Assembly: GCA_040901765.1 (NCBI GenBank)
Contig: JBBDYG010000094.1
Location: 1 to 64,000, forward strand
Direction of reading: 5' to 3'
DNA from: JBBDYG01 sp040901765
GTDB lineage: Bacteria; Planctomycetota; Planctomycetia; Pirellulales; Lacipirellulaceae
Length of the DNA stretch: 64,000 nucleotides
The notes beneath the pieces are model-generated. The model did no database searches and was not told the origin of the DNA. It saw only the letters and a program-made list of their open reading frames with translations. Made by a program: the position numbers and the translations under genes. Positions 1-8,019 of this stretch are shown here, in pieces; positions within the stretch are counted from its first letter, which is position 1, and every line of letters begins with the position of its first letter.

Positions 1-1223
1 AGCAATACGATAACACACGTATCACTATTGTCGATGCCGACGGGCAGGAATACTTCAACGGACTGCTAGGGTATATCAATCCGGCAAATGGAGATCGACT
101 CCAATGCGCGACCTACGAAATTCCAGGAACTAGCACCCATGTTTCAAATATCACGGACTGCCGAGTGACTGGAAATATTTTAACTATTCCTTCGGGAGCA
201 CAGTATTCCAATGGTGCTACTATACGGGTTGGTGGCAGTTTTTTCTATGACAACGGCTCACTCCTCCGCGCCGACGACTTTACCTGGTTCCACCCCAATG
301 GCACGACGCTAAAATCCGGCAGCACCTACACGTGGCTCAACGGCACCACGCTACGTTCTACAACCGCCAACAATTACCCGAACGGCTCCGCTCTTAAAAC
401 CGGCGCCTCCATTTTCTACGAAAACGGAGCGACGTTCTTAAATGCGACAGCGGCCTTTTACGCCAACGGCTCCAATTTAAAAACGGCGGGCGGCACTCTC
501 TCCTATGAAGACGGCGCCCAATTCTTCGAGGGTGAGGAGTTCTTCTATCCCAGCGGTCAGGCGCTGATTAATTCGTCGGGCGATCCATTCTCTGAATCGG
601 GATCATCGGCTACTGTTCCGTTCGAACAGTTGGTTCCCATGTCCGGCGGTGACGTCTACGTCGCTCTCGGCTTGGATGAAATCGCCCGCTACTCCGTCTT
701 GCCTCGGGGAACCTTGGCCAACTTCAGCTACGGCGGTTCCGTCGACTACTCCGGACCCGATCCGCTGGTCGGCGACTACAACGGCGACGGCGTCGTTGGC
801 GCGGCCGATTACACCATCTGGCGCGACACGCTCGGCAGCACGACCGACCTGCGGGCCAATGGCGATGATTCGAATAGCGTGATTGACGCGGCGGATTACG
901 GCGTGTGGACCGCGAACTTCGGCGAGACGCTGGGGGCAGGGGCGAGCGTCGAGGAGCGAGGGGCGAGTGCGGTGGATGCGGCGTTTGCACAATATGATGG
1001 ACCGCGCTTTTCATCGAATCGAGCGCGGACTGGCATATCTAGCCAGCTTCCAACGGAGCCGGACGATGATTCTCTGTTGCTCTTGGCGACGAACTTCGTG
1101 GAATCGGATCGCGACGAGGACGACGACACCTCAATGATTGTGTACGATGAGGAGGACGTTGCCGAGAACGACAATGATCTTGAGGGTGCGTTGATTTCTA
1201 GTGGACTGTCAATCCTGAATTGA
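1..1223 (+). CDS. Exported repeat protein with dockerin-like C-terminus, 5' end outside window
   Basis: The frame is open from the first bases of the window, so the true start lies upstream; the GTG at 165 is only the first possible start inside it. The N-terminal part holds about nine copies of a roughly 14-residue unit of the form Y-x-N-G-x-x-L-K-x-G-x-x-F (for example FYDNGSLLR, FYENGATFL), superficially like the YxNG units of MORN_2/YwqK-type repeats. Nucleotides about 771-926 encode two EF-hand-like dockerin repeats (GDYNGDGVVGAADYTIWR and a second ending VIDAADYGVW). The last 80 residues are Asp/Glu-rich. Planctomycete exported proteins often end in such dockerin-like pairs, so a surface or secreted role is inferred. 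The enzymatic role, if any, is not visible. Confidence 0.75.
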   Translation, partial: QYDNTRITIVDADGQEYFNGLLGYINPANGDRLQCATYEIPGTSTHVSNITDCRVTGNILTIPSGAQYSNGATIRVGGSFFYDNGSLLRADDFTWFHPNGTTLKSGSTYTWLNGTTLRSTTANNYPNGSALKTGASIFYENGATFLNATAAFYANGSNLKTAGGTLSYEDGAQFFEGEEFFYPSGQALINSSGDPFSESGSSATVPFEQLVPMSGGDVYVALGLDEIARYSVLPRGTLANFSYGGSVDYSGPDPLVGDYNGDGVVGAADYTIWRDTLGSTTDLRANGDDSNSVIDAADYGVWTANFGETLGAGASVEERGASAVDAAFAQYDGPRFSSNRARTGISSQLPTEPDDDSLLLLATNFVESDRDEDDDTSMIVYDEEDVAENDNDLEGALISSGLSILN

Positions 1224-1289
1224 CGGGCTCCGCTGTACGCCGTTAACCGTTTGCCATTACGACGTACTCTGAGATTTTGATTCAAGCCG

Positions 1290-1560
1290 GAGAGTTGGTT
1301 TTAGATTCAAGCCGGAGGCTTGACAGCCATTAGCCGGTGGTAAGCGTAAGCGCCACCACCGGAGACTGTGCGTATTGAAATCAGCACCCCGGCAGGGGTG
1401 CCAGCCATTTCGTTCCGTGTGAGATTGCTGCGACCCCTACCGGGGTCGTGCGGAAGGTCGTTTGGTTTCCGGTGGTGCGCTGACTTCGACGAGCTCAGTC
1501 GAGTCGCGCGACCACCGGCTAATGGCTGTCATCCCGCGGGGATGAAATTCGCCGGGCGAG
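1290..1560. repeat. Palindromic intergenic element, family D copy 1
   Basis: A perfect 20-bp inverted repeat has arms at 1322-1341 and 1511-1530, both containing the ATTAGCCGGTGGT motif or its complement. Inside are smaller hairpins around 1382-1406 (CACCCCGGCAGGGGTG) and 1430-1450 (CGACCCCTACCGGGGTCG). A related element lies at 50258-50475. There is no coding capacity with family resemblance. Confidence 0.7.
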
Positions 1561-2117
1561 TTCTCTTGAACAGGCCGTGGCGGGCCAGAAGTGGCACCGA
1601 GCGCGAGGCGGCGTTTGCGGGGTTGGGCGCGTCGTGGGGCCTGGTTGACGCGGCGAACTTTTAACTACCGTATTTCAGTTCCTCACGCGACGCGCCGTTC
1701 GACTTTGGCCGGCAGATACAAATGCTCGCGGGTTGGCGGCATTCCCAACAAGCCTTTTCCCGTGCGGTTGGTGCGCTGTCGGAAAACGTTCGTGACGGGG
1801 AAATTTCCAAAAATGTTTGGCTTGGGTCACCCCGATCTTCCAGGCACACTTTGGCCAAGCCGAATTTTTGACCGGAAAGTCACTTGGTCGCGCGGAGACC
1901 AATTGGCGTGATTCTCGAGGATTTTGGCATTCGGCCACACGTTGCGCGCTGCCAAGTTGGCCGGACGGCGTGACAAAACTCCCGCCCAGGCACGCTTCCG
2001 CGGTTCCCCGCCGCACGTCGTTTCGCTTGAGCAAACTTGCTTGGTATTGCCCCTTGCGGCTTCCAACGGCTAGATTCCCGGCCCCAATTCCTCGATTCGA
2101 AGCGGAGATGTGTCCAG
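1561..2117. other. Spacer without recognisable gene
   Basis: This stretch runs between the family D palindrome and the glycosyltransferase start. Short open frames occur on both strands, but none resembles a known family and they overlap each other. It probably holds the promoter of the gene at 2118; no convincing -35/-10 pair was identified. Confidence 0.4.
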
Positions 2118-3062
2118 ATGCGGGTCATCAGCGTCACGCCAGCCGGCCGGCGGCGATACATGGAGGTTCTCGTTCCCCACCTGCTGCGCCAGCGGCACGT
2201 TCTTCAGGAGCACCATTGGTGGCTCAATACCGACGTTGCAGAGGACATCGCCTTCGTCCGACAAACGTGCCTCGATCACCCCGACTTCTTCCGCGTGAAC
2301 GTGAAGCCGTTTGACTCCGCAAGAACGCACGGCGACAACATCTGGAAGTTCTTCAAGGATTTCGCCGAACCCGAAACGGTCTACGTGCGGTTCGATGACG
2401 ATATCGTCTGGATGGCCGACGACGCGGTCGAGCGACTCGTTCGTTTTCGACAGGAGCATCGCAGTCCGCCGCTCGTTCTTGGCAACATCGTGAACAATGC
2501 CGTCTGCTCGACCGCTCATCAAAAAGCCGGCTTAATTTCCGCTCAGCAGGGCGTCGTTCGCTCCGATTGCCTTGACGAAAACGGTTGGAAAAACCCGCTG
2601 TTCAGTCGACTTGCGCACGAGTCGTTCCTCAATGACCTCGAGCAAGGACGCGCCGAGCAATGGACCCAGGTCGAAGTACCGATCGGTCACGCCCAACGAT
2701 TCTCGATCAACGTGATTTGTTGGCTCGGTGAGATGATGGCATCGTTGGCGGAACTTGCGAACGATGATTTGGACGAAGAGCCGTTCCTTACCGAGCGACT
2801 GCCGCTTCAGCTTGGTCAATCCAACCGCATTTGCAATGAAGCACTGTTCGCTCACTTTGCCTTTTGGCCCCAGCGCCCTTACATGGATTGGACATCGGGC
2901 GATTTGCTGGAACGTTATCGGGCGCTCGCGATGCGTCAGCCGGCCCGGGCCGAGTTACTGGGCCATTACCGTTATCACGATGCCACGTGGCGGGCCAGTA
3001 AGCCGTTCCGCAAACTTCGCCGCAGCGTGCTGAAGCGACTGGGCAAGAAAATTGCGGCTTAG
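2118..3062 (+). CDS. Putative glycosyltransferase with DDD motif
   Basis: A protein of 314 residues starting MRVISVTPAGRRRY. I chose ATG 2118 over upstream in-frame starts because the strand pattern expected of a GT-A-like fold begins here. Residues around 90-100 read VYVRFDDDIVW, a DxD-type motif that in GT-A enzymes binds the metal and nucleotide-sugar; the C-terminal 40 residues are Arg/Lys-rich. No signal peptide is seen, so the enzyme should be cytoplasmic or membrane-associated through the basic tail. It opens a block of surface-glycan genes (DUF707, glf, a family 2 glycosyltransferase), which supports a role in assembling a cell-surface polysaccharide. The donor and acceptor cannot be read from the sequence. 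It could also be a non-catalytic relative. Confidence 0.6.
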   Translation: MRVISVTPAGRRRYMEVLVPHLLRQRHVLQEHHWWLNTDVAEDIAFVRQTCLDHPDFFRVNVKPFDSARTHGDNIWKFFKDFAEPETVYVRFDDDIVWMADDAVERLVRFRQEHRSPPLVLGNIVNNAVCSTAHQKAGLISAQQGVVRSDCLDENGWKNPLFSRLAHESFLNDLEQGRAEQWTQVEVPIGHAQRFSINVICWLGEMMASLAELANDDLDEEPFLTERLPLQLGQSNRICNEALFAHFAFWPQRPYMDWTSGDLLERYRALAMRQPARAELLGHYRYHDATWRASKPFRKLRRSVLKRLGKKIAA

Positions 3063-3118
3063 GGATGACGCAAAAGGAACTCAGGCGTTCAAGTTAGGAT
3101 TCGACGTTTCTTCTTTAC

Positions 3119-3330
3119 ACCGAAGGTGTTGAACTCCAAAGCCCAGGGTCGCCGTCCTCGGCGCACCCTGGGTATGCGAGACATTTCAATCATTACTCTG
3201 AAAGAGTTACACATTCTCCGAATCGATATCTGTGTAACCCCGTTGGGGTAGTTGTATTAATTCTCCAATCGACCCAGGGTGCGCCGCTGCGCGGGCGACC
3301 CTGGGCTTTGGAGTGCAACGCCTTCGGCGT
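3119..3330. repeat. Large palindromic element, family C
   Basis: Two arms of about 54 bp, at 3121-3174 and 3271-3328, are imperfect inverted copies. Each contains CCAAAGCCCAGGGTCGCC and GCGCACCCTGGGT or their complements. A smaller inverted pair lies inside (AAGAGTTACAC / GTGTAACCCC). The size and structure resemble a miniature non-autonomous element; no flanking duplication was established. Confidence 0.7.
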
Positions 3331-3381
3331 AAAAACTCCCAATTTGTGCTTGAGCGATTCCTTAGCCACTCGAATCGCATT

Positions 3382-4194
3382 CTACGCCGCCCTTCCGAAG
3401 CGTTTCCACCAGGGCGGCCCGACAACTATTGGGCGGCCTGCCAGATCGACGGCTTCGCATCGCAAGGTGCCGTACTTCAATTGTCGCCGCCGCACATGCG
3501 TGCGCGGGCCGCGTAGACCGTACTTGTGCATCAGCTTTCGGCACTCATCGGCGGGCGTGATACCGCGCTCGGCAAACCGGCGATACGCTTCGCCCGCGCC
3601 GAGCGACCGCGTATGGTTGACTCCGACGGCGTCGATGACCGCCATCCGGCGCTTATCGACAAGGCACGTCCACGCCCAATCGAGGCCCCAGCCCGAGAGC
3701 GATTCGCGAAAGGTGGGCCGTACGAGGCGCAATGCGTCGCGCGAAAACAGCGGGCACATCACTTCGACAAAGCCCGTATACCTGAGTAGGATTTGGGGCT
3801 GCTGCCGCAGCACCTGGTAAGACACGTCGCCTGCGGCAATTGCCGGCTGGGAAATCGGCAATTGAAAGTTGCTGGCAATCTTGAATAGCCGATTGAGATG
3901 CTCCGTTGATGCAGCAAGATCGTCGTCCGGGGCCCAGATATAGTCGTACTGATCGAGTCGGTCGCCCAAATGCTCCAACGCATCAGCTAGCAGCGGAAAT
4001 TTGAAGCCCGGCTGTGCGAAGTAGTAATCCGCCTCCCCGCGAAAGGCGTTCGGTCGGTCGCCGTAGTAAACCAGCGCCAGGTCGAATGAGCGTGCCTCGC
4101 TACCCGTGATCCACGACAAATGCTGGGAGTCGTCGCCAATGGCGGCGATAATCAGGTTTCGGTGCGAGGCGTGCATTTTGTAAGTCGATTCCAC
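3382..4194 (-). CDS. DUF707 family protein, probable glycosyltransferase
   Basis: A 270-residue protein that matches the DUF707 pattern: N-terminal strand NLIIAAIGDDSQH, LALVYYGD near residue 41, a DxD-like YIWAPDDDL near residue 87, and SGWGLDWAW followed by AVIDAVGVNHTRSLG in the C-terminal third. DUF707 proteins are GT-A-like and are usually found in polysaccharide loci; the Asp cluster would bind a nucleotide-sugar. No signal peptide or membrane span is visible. The gene lies 21 bp downstream of glf on the same strand and is probably cotranscribed with it, which suggests glycan assembly using galactofuranose, although the substrate is not shown. The start ATG at 4194 could be replaced by an internal Met at residue 7. 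Confidence 0.75.
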   Translation of the reverse strand: MESTYKMHASHRNLIIAAIGDDSQHLSWITGSEARSFDLALVYYGDRPNAFRGEADYYFAQPGFKFPLLADALEHLGDRLDQYDYIWAPDDDLAASTEHLNRLFKIASNFQLPISQPAIAAGDVSYQVLRQQPQILLRYTGFVEVMCPLFSRDALRLVRPTFRESLSGWGLDWAWTCLVDKRRMAVIDAVGVNHTRSLGAGEAYRRFAERGITPADECRKLMHKYGLRGPRTHVRRRQLKYGTLRCEAVDLAGRPIVVGPPWWKRFGRAA

Positions 4195-4215
4195 CGTCAG
4201 GCTGGAAAGCCTGAG

Positions 4216-5337
4216 CTACGCGGCGTGGCGGCGCTTGCCGGTAATCTCTCGTTCGGCCAAGTGAAGCGCCTGCGCAATCACTTGGTGCATATCGTAATAG
4301 CGGTAACTTCCCAGTCGTCCGCCAAAAATAACGTCCGCTTCCTCACTCTCCGCCAGCGCGCGGTAACGGCGGTGGAGGGCGTCGTTGGTTTTGTCGCCGA
4401 TCGGATAAAATGCCTCGCCGCCAGGTTCGTATTTCTGGGGAAACTCGCGGGTAATGACGGTCCGATCCGACGCTTGCATGGCAAAGTGCTTGTGCTCAAC
4501 CGTTCGCGTGTAGGGTAGCTGGCTGTCGGCGTGATTGACGATCGCGGCGCCTTGAAAATCGCCTGCAAGGCGTTCGGTCTCGAACCGTAGGGAACGATAC
4601 TCCAGCGCGCCAAAGCGATAATCAAAAAACTGGTCGATCATGCCGGAAAAGACGAGTCGCCGGCCGGCTGATCGCAATTCGGCGCGATGCGCGAAAAAGT
4701 CGACGCCGGTTTCCATTTGAATCGCGGGATGATCGAGCAGATTCTCAAATAGGCGAGTGTACCCATCGGTCGGAATGCCTTGATACGTATCGCTAAAGTA
4801 GCTGTCATCCCAAGTCAGTCGAATGGGTATTCGGCGTAAAATCGCTGCTGGCAGTTCACGAGGGTCGCGGTCCCATTGCTTGGTCGTATAGCCGCGGACG
4901 AATGTTTCGTACAATTCGCGTCCCACTTGGCTGAGCGCCCATTCTTCCAAGTTATTCGGCGCTTCCATCGGCTCGCGGACGCTCGCCAGCCGCTGCTCGG
5001 CCTCCTGTGGAGTGGAAACGCCCCACAATTGGTGCAGCGTGAGCAAATTGATGGGGAACGAAAACATCCGCTGGCCGGACCGCACAACGCCCCGATGCCG
5101 GTAGTGGTTAAACTTCGTAAATCGATTGACAAACCGCCAAACCCGCTCATTATCGGTGTGAAAAATGTGCGGCCCATAACGGTGGATGTCGATGCCGTCG
5201 ACTGGTTCAGAATAACAATTGCCGCCAATATGATGGCGGCGGTCGACGAGCAACACCGAACGACCAGCGTCCGCCATCTGACGGGCGAAGACGCCGCCGA
5301 ACATGCCAGCACCGATAATTACATAATCCACTGGCAT
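4216..5337 (-). CDS. glf: UDP-galactopyranose mutase
   Basis: A 373-residue FAD enzyme interconverting UDP-galactopyranose and UDP-galactofuranose, the donor for galactofuranose-containing surface glycans. The N-terminus reads DYVIIGAGMFGGVFARQ (Rossmann FAD-binding GxGxxG-type), followed by HHIGGNCYSE and GIDIHRYGPHIFHT, which are hallmark Glf motifs. Conserved ETFVRGYTTKQW and a C-terminal GRLGSYRYYDMHQVI, which helps form the flavin site, are also present. The length matches the bacterial family. It stands first in a two-gene unit with the DUF707 gene and lies next to two other glycosyltransferases. Confidence 0.95.
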   Translation of the reverse strand: MPVDYVIIGAGMFGGVFARQMADAGRSVLLVDRRHHIGGNCYSEPVDGIDIHRYGPHIFHTDNERVWRFVNRFTKFNHYRHRGVVRSGQRMFSFPINLLTLHQLWGVSTPQEAEQRLASVREPMEAPNNLEEWALSQVGRELYETFVRGYTTKQWDRDPRELPAAILRRIPIRLTWDDSYFSDTYQGIPTDGYTRLFENLLDHPAIQMETGVDFFAHRAELRSAGRRLVFSGMIDQFFDYRFGALEYRSLRFETERLAGDFQGAAIVNHADSQLPYTRTVEHKHFAMQASDRTVITREFPQKYEPGGEAFYPIGDKTNDALHRRYRALAESEEADVIFGGRLGSYRYYDMHQVIAQALHLAEREITGKRRHAA

Positions 5338-5391
5338 AGGCGCGTAGGGCGAGTCGGTAATTTGGAGCGGCGAACGTTTCTGGAGAGGGGT

Positions 5392-5470
5392 CAGGGGTCA
5401 GGAACCAGGGGACAGGGAAATGCGACTGCGGCTTCGCCGCCCGCTTTCCCCGCACTCCTAATCCTGAACC
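5392..5470. repeat. GTCAGGGG-type palindromic repeat, family B copy 1 (degenerate)
   Basis: The spacer between glf and the next glycosyltransferase contains GGGGTCAGGGGTCAGG, then GGGGACAGGG, then a small hairpin GCGGCTTCGCCGC and a weak complementary right arm. The same motif set occurs in a well-formed palindrome at 57736-57839. The rest of the 5338-5692 spacer holds no recognisable gene. Confidence 0.55.
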
Positions 5471-5692
5471 TTCTCGTCACTTTAGATGCCCGGCTCGTTC
5501 AACTTCCCCCGCCCCATCTTACTTCGGTGCTGCTTTGGAGAAGTTAGGGCATGCGGGAAAACACATTGCTAATGGGCACAGGCGTCTGGGGCCGACAAGT
5601 ATTGCACTGAATCGCTTATTTCGTCAATATTGGCGGCCGTACCCGCCTTCGTCGAGATCCTTCCAGCGCCAACGTCCGACGCCGCTATCATC

Positions 5693-6601
5693 ATGAGCAC
5701 TGGCGATATCGTAGTGATTGTGACGTCGTTTGAGCGCCCGCGTAGCCTAGCACGCTCGCTGCTATCACTTTCGCTTCAATCGTCGCTGGATCGATTGGCA
5801 GAAGTGGTAGTCGCCGACGATGGCTCGCGCGATGAGTCGTGGAACGTGGTAGATCACTTCGCTCGCCGGTCTGGGCTACCCGTCGCCTATACGACGCACG
5901 TTCACGCCGGATTCCAGCCGGGCCGATCGCGAAACGAGGGAGCGATTTGTTCAACAGCTCCGTACCTGGCATTCCTCGATGGCGACTGCATCGTGCCGCC
6001 CAATTTTCTTGCGGTCCACGCAGAGCGACGCCGCGCTGACGCGGTGTTGTGTGGTGAGTCGCTTCGGCTGAGCCAGGGCGAATCGGAGAAAGTTACCGAG
6101 GATGCCATTCGACAAGGAAACCTGTTGCCGCTGGTCGGCCGTTTGGAACGACGACGATTCGTTCGCAAGTCGCGCCGCGACCGATTGTATAGCTTCCTGC
6201 GGGTGCCGATGCGGCCGCGCCTTACGAGCAATCATTTCAGCATGTGGCGCAGCGATTTCGAGCGCGTCGATGGCTTTGATCTGAGTTTTCGCGGCTGGGG
6301 GTTGGAAGATTGCGACCTTCAGCGACGGCTGCGACAAATCGGTGTTCGTTGCAAGACGGTGTTGCCGCATACCACCGGTTTCCACCTGTGGCATCCAACG
6401 GTCCAGTCGTTTGTCCGGAGAGCGAGAAACACCGCTAACGAGATCCATTATCGCAAGCCAGTCCGCAGCGATGGCAGCGCCCATGTGGGACTTCCCGCGA
6501 TCGACCGGGCGGAGTTTTCGATTTGGCGGTGGCGCGAAGGCACGCTGATCGAGCAATCGCTCGGTAATAATTGCCCGCCGCCGCTAGCCGCCGCGGGATG
6601 A
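5693..6601 (+). CDS. Family 2 glycosyltransferase with galactosyltransferase-type C-terminal motif
   Basis: A 302-residue protein. I chose ATG 5693 because it directly precedes the first GT-A strand (DIVVIVTSFERPRSL); the frame extends upstream to 5630 but the extra residues look non-conserved. VVVADDGSRDES near residue 43 and AFLDGDCIVPP near residue 94 are the nucleotide-binding and DxD-type motifs of GT2. Residues about 180-220 contain NHFSMWRSDF and FRGWGLEDCDLQRRL, the Glyco_transf_7C signature (FxGWGxED) of galactosyl/N-acetylgalactosaminyl transferases. There is no membrane span. It is divergent from glf, and both probably serve the same surface polysaccharide. The acceptor is unknown. 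Confidence 0.85.
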   Translation: MSTGDIVVIVTSFERPRSLARSLLSLSLQSSLDRLAEVVVADDGSRDESWNVVDHFARRSGLPVAYTTHVHAGFQPGRSRNEGAICSTAPYLAFLDGDCIVPPNFLAVHAERRRADAVLCGESLRLSQGESEKVTEDAIRQGNLLPLVGRLERRRFVRKSRRDRLYSFLRVPMRPRLTSNHFSMWRSDFERVDGFDLSFRGWGLEDCDLQRRLRQIGVRCKTVLPHTTGFHLWHPTVQSFVRRARNTANEIHYRKPVRSDGSAHVGLPAIDRAEFSIWRWREGTLIEQSLGNNCPPPLAAAG

Positions 6602-6607
6602 GGGTTG

Positions 6608-6921
6608 TTTTTCACCACGGAGGACGCAGCGCGGCCGTTAGGCCGCAACCAAAGGATTTAACAGGAGGAAACAGAGGAAGCAGAGAGAAAAACTTTGCTA
6701 TACCTTTTCTCCGCGTTCTCTGTTCCCTCCTATTCAAACATCTTGTTCGATAAACAAGCTTTTACGGATTTGCAATACGGAGAAGAGAATAATTTCGAAC
6801 CGCTAATGGACGCCAATCGGCGCTAATGAGATTTTGAAATCACTTTTGTGAAAATTATTAGCGTACATTAGCGTTAATTAGCGGTTTTCCCGTTCTCTGT
6901 AGTTGTGGCTCCGTGGTGAAA
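6608..6921. repeat. Composite palindromic element, family A copy 1
   Basis: The outer arms TTTCACCACGGAG and CTCCGTGGTGAAA (about 6610-6622 and 6909-6921) enclose two further palindromes. One is built on AGGAGGAAACAGAGG...TCTCTGTTCCCTCCT (about 6660-6732). The other is built on ACCGCTAATGGACGC...ATTAGCGTTAATTAGCGGT (about 6800-6886). This fills the whole spacer between the convergent genes ending at 6601 and 6949. Confidence 0.75.
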
Positions 6922-6948
6922 CCTGGCGCTACCGGCTCTGCGTTTCCC

Positions 6949-8019
6949 TCACCGCGCGTACTTCTCGCGAAGCGTGCGGGCGGCGGCGACTTCATTCTTA
7001 AGCTTCGTGTAAACTTCGTCGATGCTAACGATCGCGGCGGAACCTGGGGCGAAACCACAGTCCGGGTTCAGCGTGATCCGCTCGGGCGCGAGATGCTCGA
7101 GCGCTAATTCGACGCGGCGAACAATTGAGTCCGCCGAATCGATCTCGCCGGGTTGGCAACTCACACAGCCCAGTCCAATGTCGAGATCCTCGCGCAGGTG
7201 GCGGAACACCTCCATATCGCCGGCGCCCGGCGTCGTGAATTCCATCGTTAAGTGATGGACCTGTAGCCGATTCAGTTGAGAAAGAATCGGAACGTACCCG
7301 CCGCGGTGTTCCATCTCGCCGCGAACTCGCGCACCAGCCCGGCGGCAGAGATGTACGGCCACGTACACCTGTTTGATGCCCGACACGACTTGGTTGGTCA
7401 TGTCGACGGCAAAATCCGCGGCCCGGTCGGGATCGGGATATTGGGAACGGACCGTATCGTCCACGAACAAGCACAAGTGGGGATCGTCGATCTGCACAAC
7501 GGCCACGCCTTGCTCGCTCAACAGTTCCATCTCGCGATGCAAAATCGGAACGCAGGCCTGCACGAATTCTTCGCGAGTGGGATAGGCTTTTGCCGAACGC
7601 TCGGGATCCCACATCCGCTCACCTAAGAGCGCTGGCGCGGGAAGCGTCGCCTTGATCTGCCGTTTCGTGAGGTTCTTCAGGAACGTCACCTCCTGCGCAA
7701 TAAAGCCAGGATTTTTCGGCGCGAGCTTGTCTACGACGATTGTCCACGGACGACCATCGGCGGGGTTTCTGCTCAATTCGAAGCCATGGGCCAGTTCGGC
7801 GATTACGCCGATGTACGACTTCCGCCACCATTCGCCATCGGTGAGCACGTCAAGCCCGGCGCATTCTTGCAGGGCCACGACCGAGCGGATGGCATCGCCC
7901 ATCAGGCGGCGATACTCCTCGGGGGAGCCTTGGTAGTCATCGCTGATTAGGTCTTTCACGTAATCGGGACGAGGCATGGAGCCGACCACGGAGGTTGGAA
8001 AGAGCGTTTTTGTCATCAC
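6949..8019 (-). CDS. MetE C-terminal-like methyltransferase, single-domain
   Basis: A 356-residue protein corresponding to the catalytic (C-terminal) half of cobalamin-independent methionine synthase, without the N-terminal half of classical MetE (about 750 residues). It starts TLFPTSVVGSMPRP, the usual opening of this subfamily, and contains LDVLTDGEWWR. The candidate zinc ligands are all present: AVHLCRR (His-x-Cys), TMEFTTP (Glu) and NPDCGF (Cys). Such short MetE-like proteins transfer methyl groups to thiols from methylated donors that are often unknown. The gene overlaps the upstream nucleotidyltransferase by 4 bp, so the two are translationally coupled. That pairing suggests a specialised methyl-transfer or modified head-group pathway rather than bulk methionine synthesis. 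The substrate is not known. Confidence 0.8.
   Translation of the reverse strand: MMTKTLFPTSVVGSMPRPDYVKDLISDDYQGSPEEYRRLMGDAIRSVVALQECAGLDVLTDGEWWRKSYIGVIAELAHGFELSRNPADGRPWTIVVDKLAPKNPGFIAQEVTFLKNLTKRQIKATLPAPALLGERMWDPERSAKAYPTREEFVQACVPILHREMELLSEQGVAVVQIDDPHLCLFVDDTVRSQYPDPDRAADFAVDMTNQVVSGIKQVYVAVHLCRRAGARVRGEMEHRGGYVPILSQLNRLQVHHLTMEFTTPGAGDMEVFRHLREDLDIGLGCVSCQPGEIDSADSIVRRVELALEHLAPERITLNPDCGFAPGSAAIVSIDEVYTKLKNEVAAARTLREKYAR

Noticed and set aside
1368..1664. Open frame of 98 codons downstream of the dockerin protein
   Set aside because: Lies within the family D palindrome and has no ribosome-binding site or family resemblance.
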